Below are positions 55,475 to 59,360 of a stretch of DNA of 59,360 nt, one piece after another. How positions within the stretch are numbered: the stretch's first letter is position 1; the number at the start of each line of letters is the position of its first letter. The notes beneath the pieces are model-generated. The model saw nothing but the letters and a program-made list of their open reading frames with translations. It had not been told where the DNA came from and did no database searches. Source of the stretch: Planctomycetales bacterium (lineage in GTDB: Bacteria; Omnitrophota; Gorgyraeia; Gygaellales; Profunditerraquicolaceae); the NCBI GenBank assembly GCA_005239725.1, contig SBBM01000038.1, positions 1-59,360 of the forward strand, in the 5' to 3' direction. Both the position numbers and the translations under genes were made by a program.

Positions 55475-56871
55475 AGCCCTATAATCTTCCTGCCGAATTC
55501 AAGCAGTTTTTTTGATTTGCTTAAGGCTTTCGATTCCGCGTAAATGCGCATAATCGGCTCTGTGCCCGAAGCCCTGAACATAAGCCAGCTTCCGTCTTCG
55601 CAAATCAATTTTGTCCCGTCATAATCTTTAATCTTCACGACTTTTTTGCCCAGGATGCTTTTTATTTTCCTAAAATCTATACTTTTCTGCGCATGCTGGG
55701 CCTGAAGTTTCAAATCTTTCCTTACATAGTAGTATTTGCCGTAATGCGCTTCCATGCCCCGCAGTATTTTAATCATGGGCGACTTCCGATAACACATCAT
55801 TTCTAAGAGCAATAAACCTGCCAAACTGCCGTCTCTTTCCGGGATATAATCCTTAAAGCCCATGCCGCCTGCTTCTTCGCCTCCGACGAGAATATCCTTT
55901 TCCTGCATTAATTCCGAGATGTATTTAAAACCCACCGGAGTTTCATATAATTTAAGACCCAAATCCTTGGCTAAATTATCCATGAGGTTTGTCCCGACAA
56001 TAGTCTTGACTATTCCGCCGGACATCTTCCTATCCTGGATAAGGTGCAGGGTCAAAAGCCCGAGTACCTTCTGGGGATAAATAAACTCCCCTCTGCCGGC
56101 AAATGCCGCGATGCGGTCGGCATCTCCATCTAAGACAAGGGCTAAATCAAATTTCTCCTTTTTCATCCGCGCAACTGTCTGGCCTAAATTTTCCAAAACC
56201 GGCTCAGGTCTTAAGCCTTCAAAAGAAGGATTCGCATCCTGACGCAAGAATTCCAATTTAATTTTTGTTCCCTTAAGGACTTCGGCGATAAATCCGTTTC
56301 CGCTGCCGTGCATGACATCAACCAGGACTCTAAACTTTGCATTTTTTAATTTCTTTAAATCAATGTAACCGCGCAAGAATTTCACGTAATCTCTTGTCAA
56401 GTCAGCTTTCATTATCCGTCCCTTTTTCGCTGGCTTCCCTGTGTGCGGCCTGCTTAATAACCTCTCCACTTCGTTTGTCACATCAACGCCTGCTGCCCCT
56501 CCTGAAGCTGTTTTTATTTTTATGCCGTTATATGAAGCAGGGTTATGGGAGGCCGTAATCATAACGCCCGAAGTCAGCTTTTTATGCCGCACGGCAAAGC
56601 TTAAAGCCGGGGTAGGTATTGCCCTGTCAGAGAGGATTACATCTATTCCGTTATTTGCCAAAACTTCCGCCACCGCTTGGGCATATTTATCGGACAAAAA
56701 ACGGGTATCATAACCGACTGCCATTTTCGCTTTGCCATTGCCGACTTGCCCGTTGTAATAATCCGCGATTGCCCGGGCAACGCGTCTAACATTCGCGAAA
56801 GTAAAGTTATCGCTGATAATCCCGCGCCATCCGTCTGTGCCGAATTTAATCTCTTGCGTTATCCCTCGCAC
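55471..56871 (-). CDS. Phosphoglucomutase/phosphomannomutase
   Basis: The 466-residue protein has the phosphoserine loop TASHNP (S108), the metal loop DGDADR near 242 and the sugar-binding loop GGEEAGG near 330. The C-terminal block FRASGTEPIMRIYAE binds phosphate. It interconverts hexose 1- and 6-phosphates and could feed GDP-mannose and UDP-glucose synthesis. Substrate preference (glucose, mannose or glucosamine) is not clear; a GlmM-like role is less likely as GVMITASHNP fits PMM/PGM. Confidence 0.9.
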   Translation of the reverse strand: MRGITQEIKFGTDGWRGIISDNFTFANVRRVARAIADYYNGQVGNGKAKMAVGYDTRFLSDKYAQAVAEVLANNGIDVILSDRAIPTPALSFAVRHKKLTSGVMITASHNPASYNGIKIKTASGGAAGVDVTNEVERLLSRPHTGKPAKKGRIMKADLTRDYVKFLRGYIDLKKLKNAKFRVLVDVMHGSGNGFIAEVLKGTKIKLEFLRQDANPSFEGLRPEPVLENLGQTVARMKKEKFDLALVLDGDADRIAAFAGRGEFIYPQKVLGLLTLHLIQDRKMSGGIVKTIVGTNLMDNLAKDLGLKLYETPVGFKYISELMQEKDILVGGEEAGGMGFKDYIPERDGSLAGLLLLEMMCYRKSPMIKILRGMEAHYGKYYYVRKDLKLQAQHAQKSIDFRKIKSILGKKVVKIKDYDGTKLICEDGSWLMFRASGTEPIMRIYAESKALSKSKKLLEFGRKIIGL

Positions 56872-57503
56872 CTTAATCTCCTTATTGCTTTACGATAATT
56901 GCCTGAGCCAAAAACATAGGAACCCGCCACCAATATGTTTGCCCCTGCCGCTACCGCAATTTTGGCTGTTCTTTCGTTTATGCCGCCGTCTACCGAAATA
57001 TCCCCCTTAAACATTGAACGCAGTCTTTTTATTTTTGACAAGACGCTCTCAATAAATTCCTGACCGGCAAAACCCGGATTAACCGTCATTATCAGCGCAA
57101 AATCGGCAAATTTAAGCACATTTTTTATTTTAGATAGCGGTGTGCCCGGATTTAACGAAATGCCGAATCTTATACCCCTTGCAGCTAATTTTGATTTTTG
57201 GATTTTGATTTTTGATTTTGATATAGTTTCTATGTGCACAGTAATCATATCGCTTCCGGCCTTCACAAAAGAATCAATCAGCTTTTCGGGATTCTCTATC
57301 ATTAAATGCACGTCCAAGGGCAGTTTTGTCGAGCCTTTTAAGTCTTTTATGACAACAGGGCCTATGGTTATGTTAGGGACGAACTGGCCGTCCATAACAT
57401 CAACATGAATCATATCTGCGCCGGCGGCTTCGACCTTTTTAAGCTCTTTGCCCAAACAACTGAAATCCGCGGATAATATCGAAGGTGCAATTTTTATTCT
57501 CAT
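56859..57503 (-). CDS. rpe: Ribulose-phosphate 3-epimerase
   Basis: The 214-residue TIM barrel has IAPSILSADF at 5-14, HVDVMDGQFVPN near 34, HLMIENP near 66, NPGFAGQ near 144 and VDGGINERT near 175. It interconverts ribulose 5-phosphate and xylulose 5-phosphate. An unusual Lys/Ile-rich stretch (KSKIKIQKSKLAA near 93) replaces the usual surface helix and comes from a simple AAATC-like repeat. The rest of the enzyme is intact. Confidence 0.93.
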   Translation of the reverse strand: MRIKIAPSILSADFSCLGKELKKVEAAGADMIHVDVMDGQFVPNITIGPVVIKDLKGSTKLPLDVHLMIENPEKLIDSFVKAGSDMITVHIETISKSKIKIQKSKLAARGIRFGISLNPGTPLSKIKNVLKFADFALIMTVNPGFAGQEFIESVLSKIKRLRSMFKGDISVDGGINERTAKIAVAAGANILVAGSYVFGSGNYRKAIRRLRCEG

Positions 57504-58066
57504 TTATATAATTTATTTTTATTGATATAATCAAAAACTGCTTCGGGGACGAGGTAGCGGAAGGATTTCCCTTCCTTCACCCGCGCCCGTATTTCAAACG
57601 CCGAGACATCCACTGCCCTGATGGCAAGCGTTGAAATATATGACGGGATCTTTTCCAAAGGATAACCCGGCCTGGTTGCCACGATAAATTTTACCATCTT
57701 GATAATCTCATTTAAATCCTTCCATTCTTCCAGGTATTTAAGCAGGTCCGAACCGGTGATAAAATATAATTCTTCATCGGGATAGCTCTCGTTAAACTCC
57801 CGTATAGTATCTATCGTGTAAGAGCGGCCTTTCCTTTTTATTTCAATACCTGAAACAGAAAAATATTTATTGTTCTTTGTGGCTATTTTTATCATATCGT
57901 ACCTTGCCGCAGCAGGCGCAACATCAGAATTATCCTTGTGCGGCGGAAAATAGGCCGGTACGAATATGACTTTGTCAAGGCAGAGTTTCTCCCTTATTTC
58001 CTCGGCAAGTATCAGGTGGCCGATGTGGATGGGATTGAATGTACCGCCTAAAATGCCTATTTTCAT
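57500..58066 (-). CDS. nadD: Nicotinate-nucleotide adenylyltransferase
   Basis: The 188-residue nucleotidyltransferase has GGTFNPIHIGH at 7-17, a KIATKN block, FITGSDLLKYLEEW near 104 and the ISTLAIRAVDVSAFEIR C-terminal motif. It makes deamido-NAD in NAD synthesis. It is ATGA-coupled to rpe and proA. Confidence 0.94.
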   Translation of the reverse strand: MKIGILGGTFNPIHIGHLILAEEIREKLCLDKVIFVPAYFPPHKDNSDVAPAAARYDMIKIATKNNKYFSVSGIEIKRKGRSYTIDTIREFNESYPDEELYFITGSDLLKYLEEWKDLNEIIKMVKFIVATRPGYPLEKIPSYISTLAIRAVDVSAFEIRARVKEGKSFRYLVPEAVFDYINKNKLYK

Positions 58067-59328
58067 TTTCTTATCTGTCCATTTCCGTAGACAATGTATT
58101 TATACGTGGTCAATTCTTCGAGCGCCATAGGCCCGCGGGCGTGCAGCTTATCGGTTGAAATTCCGATTTCTCCGCCCATGCCAAATTGATAACCGTCGGT
58201 AAAACGTGTTGAGGCATTATGGTAAACGCAGGCCGAATCAACTTTCTTCAGAAATTCGTCCGCGGTTTTCTTATTTTCGGTGATAATACTATCTGAATGA
58301 TGCGAACCGTAAAAATTTATGTGGTTTACTGCTTCCCTTAAATCCCTGACTACCTTTACCGAAAGGATTAAATCTAAATACTCGGTAGCGTAATCTTTTT
58401 CGTTTGCCTTTTTTGCCCCTTTAAAAGCCTTGCGCGTAAAATCGCAGCCGCGAATTTCTACTCCGGCATCGCTAAATCTTTGAAGCATCCGGGGTAAAAA
58501 TTTTCCGGCGATATCTTTATGCACAAGCATACTCTCCATGGCATTACAAACGCCAGGGCGCTGGACTTTAGCGTTAAAACAAATCTTTTCTGCTTTGCTT
58601 AAATCCGCCTGTTTATCCACATAAACATGGCATATCCCTTTGTAATGTTTTATCACCGGCATCCGCGAAGATTTAACAACCTTATTAATCAAGCCTTTTC
58701 CTCCGCGGGGCATAACCAGATCAATGTAAGTATTCTGCTTAAGCAGAATATCTACTGCCCGCCTATCTTTTATCGCAACCATATTTATCATACCCCTAGG
58801 TATAGGATATTTCTTTATCGCTTCTTTTATTAATCCGTAAATCGCCATATTGGAAACGAGCGCCTCGCTTCCTCCCCGCAGGATTACGCTATTACCCGAC
58901 TTAAAGCAAAGCCCTATACAGTCGGAGGTGACATTAGGACGTGACTCATAGATAATCGCGATAACGCCTATGGGAACACGCACCTTTTTTATCAAGAGCC
59001 TGTTTGGCCTGCGCCATTCTTTTATAACTTGCCCGACGTAATCCGGGAGCTTGGCAATCTCTATTAGAGAATCACACATCTGGGAAATCCGTTTCTCGTT
59101 CAATATAAGCCTGTCTATTAAAGCCGGAGACAAGCCGGATTTTCTGGCCGCCTTTACATCCTTTTTATTGGCCTTTAATATAACGTCCCTTTTCTTATTC
59201 AAAAGATAAGCCATATCCCTGATTGCCCTATTCTTCAGGGTGGCGGGCAAGCCAAAGGCCGAACGAAAGGCCTTTTGGGCTCTTTTAGCTATTTCAATAA
59301 TGCCTGTTTCTAACTCATTATTTTTCAT
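58063..59328 (-). CDS. proA: Glutamate-5-semialdehyde dehydrogenase
   Basis: The 421-residue enzyme has VPIGVIAIIYESRPNVT near 118, the substrate cysteine in RPGVCNAMES near 260 and the ending HARGPMALEELTTYKYIV. It reduces glutamyl 5-phosphate in proline synthesis. No proB is in the window; it may lie upstream, outside. The start is the ATG at 59328, shortly after a GGGACGTTTCCC-type palindrome. Confidence 0.95.
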   Translation of the reverse strand: MKNNELETGIIEIAKRAQKAFRSAFGLPATLKNRAIRDMAYLLNKKRDVILKANKKDVKAARKSGLSPALIDRLILNEKRISQMCDSLIEIAKLPDYVGQVIKEWRRPNRLLIKKVRVPIGVIAIIYESRPNVTSDCIGLCFKSGNSVILRGGSEALVSNMAIYGLIKEAIKKYPIPRGMINMVAIKDRRAVDILLKQNTYIDLVMPRGGKGLINKVVKSSRMPVIKHYKGICHVYVDKQADLSKAEKICFNAKVQRPGVCNAMESMLVHKDIAGKFLPRMLQRFSDAGVEIRGCDFTRKAFKGAKKANEKDYATEYLDLILSVKVVRDLREAVNHINFYGSHHSDSIITENKKTADEFLKKVDSACVYHNASTRFTDGYQFGMGGEIGISTDKLHARGPMALEELTTYKYIVYGNGQIRK

Positions 59329-59340
59329 AATGTTATATTC

Positions 59341-59355
59341 AAGGGAAACGTCCCC
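59341..59355. repeat. GGGAAACGTCCCC palindrome-like repeat
   Basis: AAGGGAAACGTCCCC lies between proA and the window edge. It belongs to the GGGAC...GTCCC palindromes seen through this region, though the centre differs. It may be a partial copy, as the window ends here. Confidence 0.5.
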
Positions 59356-59360
59356 TATAA

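Noticed and set aside
1..59360. tRNA or rRNA genes
   Set aside because: No cloverleaf or rRNA-like stretch was seen in the gaps, which are all short.

Overview
The window is a bacterial chromosome segment, moderately AT-rich, with every convincing gene on the minus strand, so transcription runs from about 59 kb down towards position 1. Gene style (dense overlapping cistrons, many B12-dependent radical SAM proteins mixed with glycosyltransferases, an EPS-type MarR regulator, small palindromic repeats) suggests an uncultured bacterium of the Omnitrophota type. That placement is an impression, because no rRNA or other phylogenetic marker was compared.

Region A (59.3-51.2 kb) is core metabolism: proA, nadD, rpe, a phosphohexomutase, plsC, ispH, rpsA and tyrS. 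Region B (51.2-44.1 kb) makes nucleotide sugars: a UDP-hexose epimerase, manC, UDP-glucose dehydrogenase and UDP-xylose synthase. It also holds a DUF4143-type AAA ATPase with its own strong promoter, a methyltransferase, and a GT2 gene start joined to what looks like a transposase remnant.

Region C (44.0-33.6 kb) starts at a sigma70-like promoter that appears to give a leaderless mRNA for the MarR-like EPS regulator. It then carries a full pseudaminic acid (Pse) route: pseB, pseC, pseF-like cytidylyltransferase, a fused pseG-pseH, and pseI. Inside it lie an amidotransferase/HisH/HisF trio, the kind that turns an N-acetyl group into an acetamidino group, and a B12-type radical SAM gene. The likely product is CMP-activated amidino-pseudaminic acid or a methylated variant.

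Region D (33.6-26.2 kb) has two unusual sugar or phospho-sugar transferase candidates, a Maf/DUF115-like protein, a second CMP-nonulosonate cytidylyltransferase and a second, SAF-less NeuB-like synthase. Region E (28.7 kb to 1) is a long chain of GT2 and GT4 glycosyltransferases, SAM methyltransferases, four more B12-binding radical SAM proteins, one SPASM radical SAM protein, an MsbA-like ABC exporter, an FAD oxidoreductase, a large GT-C-like membrane protein and, at the edge, an O-antigen ligase/polymerase-like membrane protein. Together these can build, decorate, export and polymerise or ligate a surface glycan.

Most junctions are ATGA or TAATG overlaps, so long polycistronic transcripts are likely. 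No gap longer than 300 bases lacks a gene. The larger gaps hold a decayed coding remnant (8863-9025), the promoter and repeat region at 44015-44118, and GGGACAGTCCC-type palindromic repeats. Two copies of these repeats, or related ones, lie in frame inside manC and the epimerase. No tRNA, rRNA, CRISPR array or intact insertion sequence was seen.
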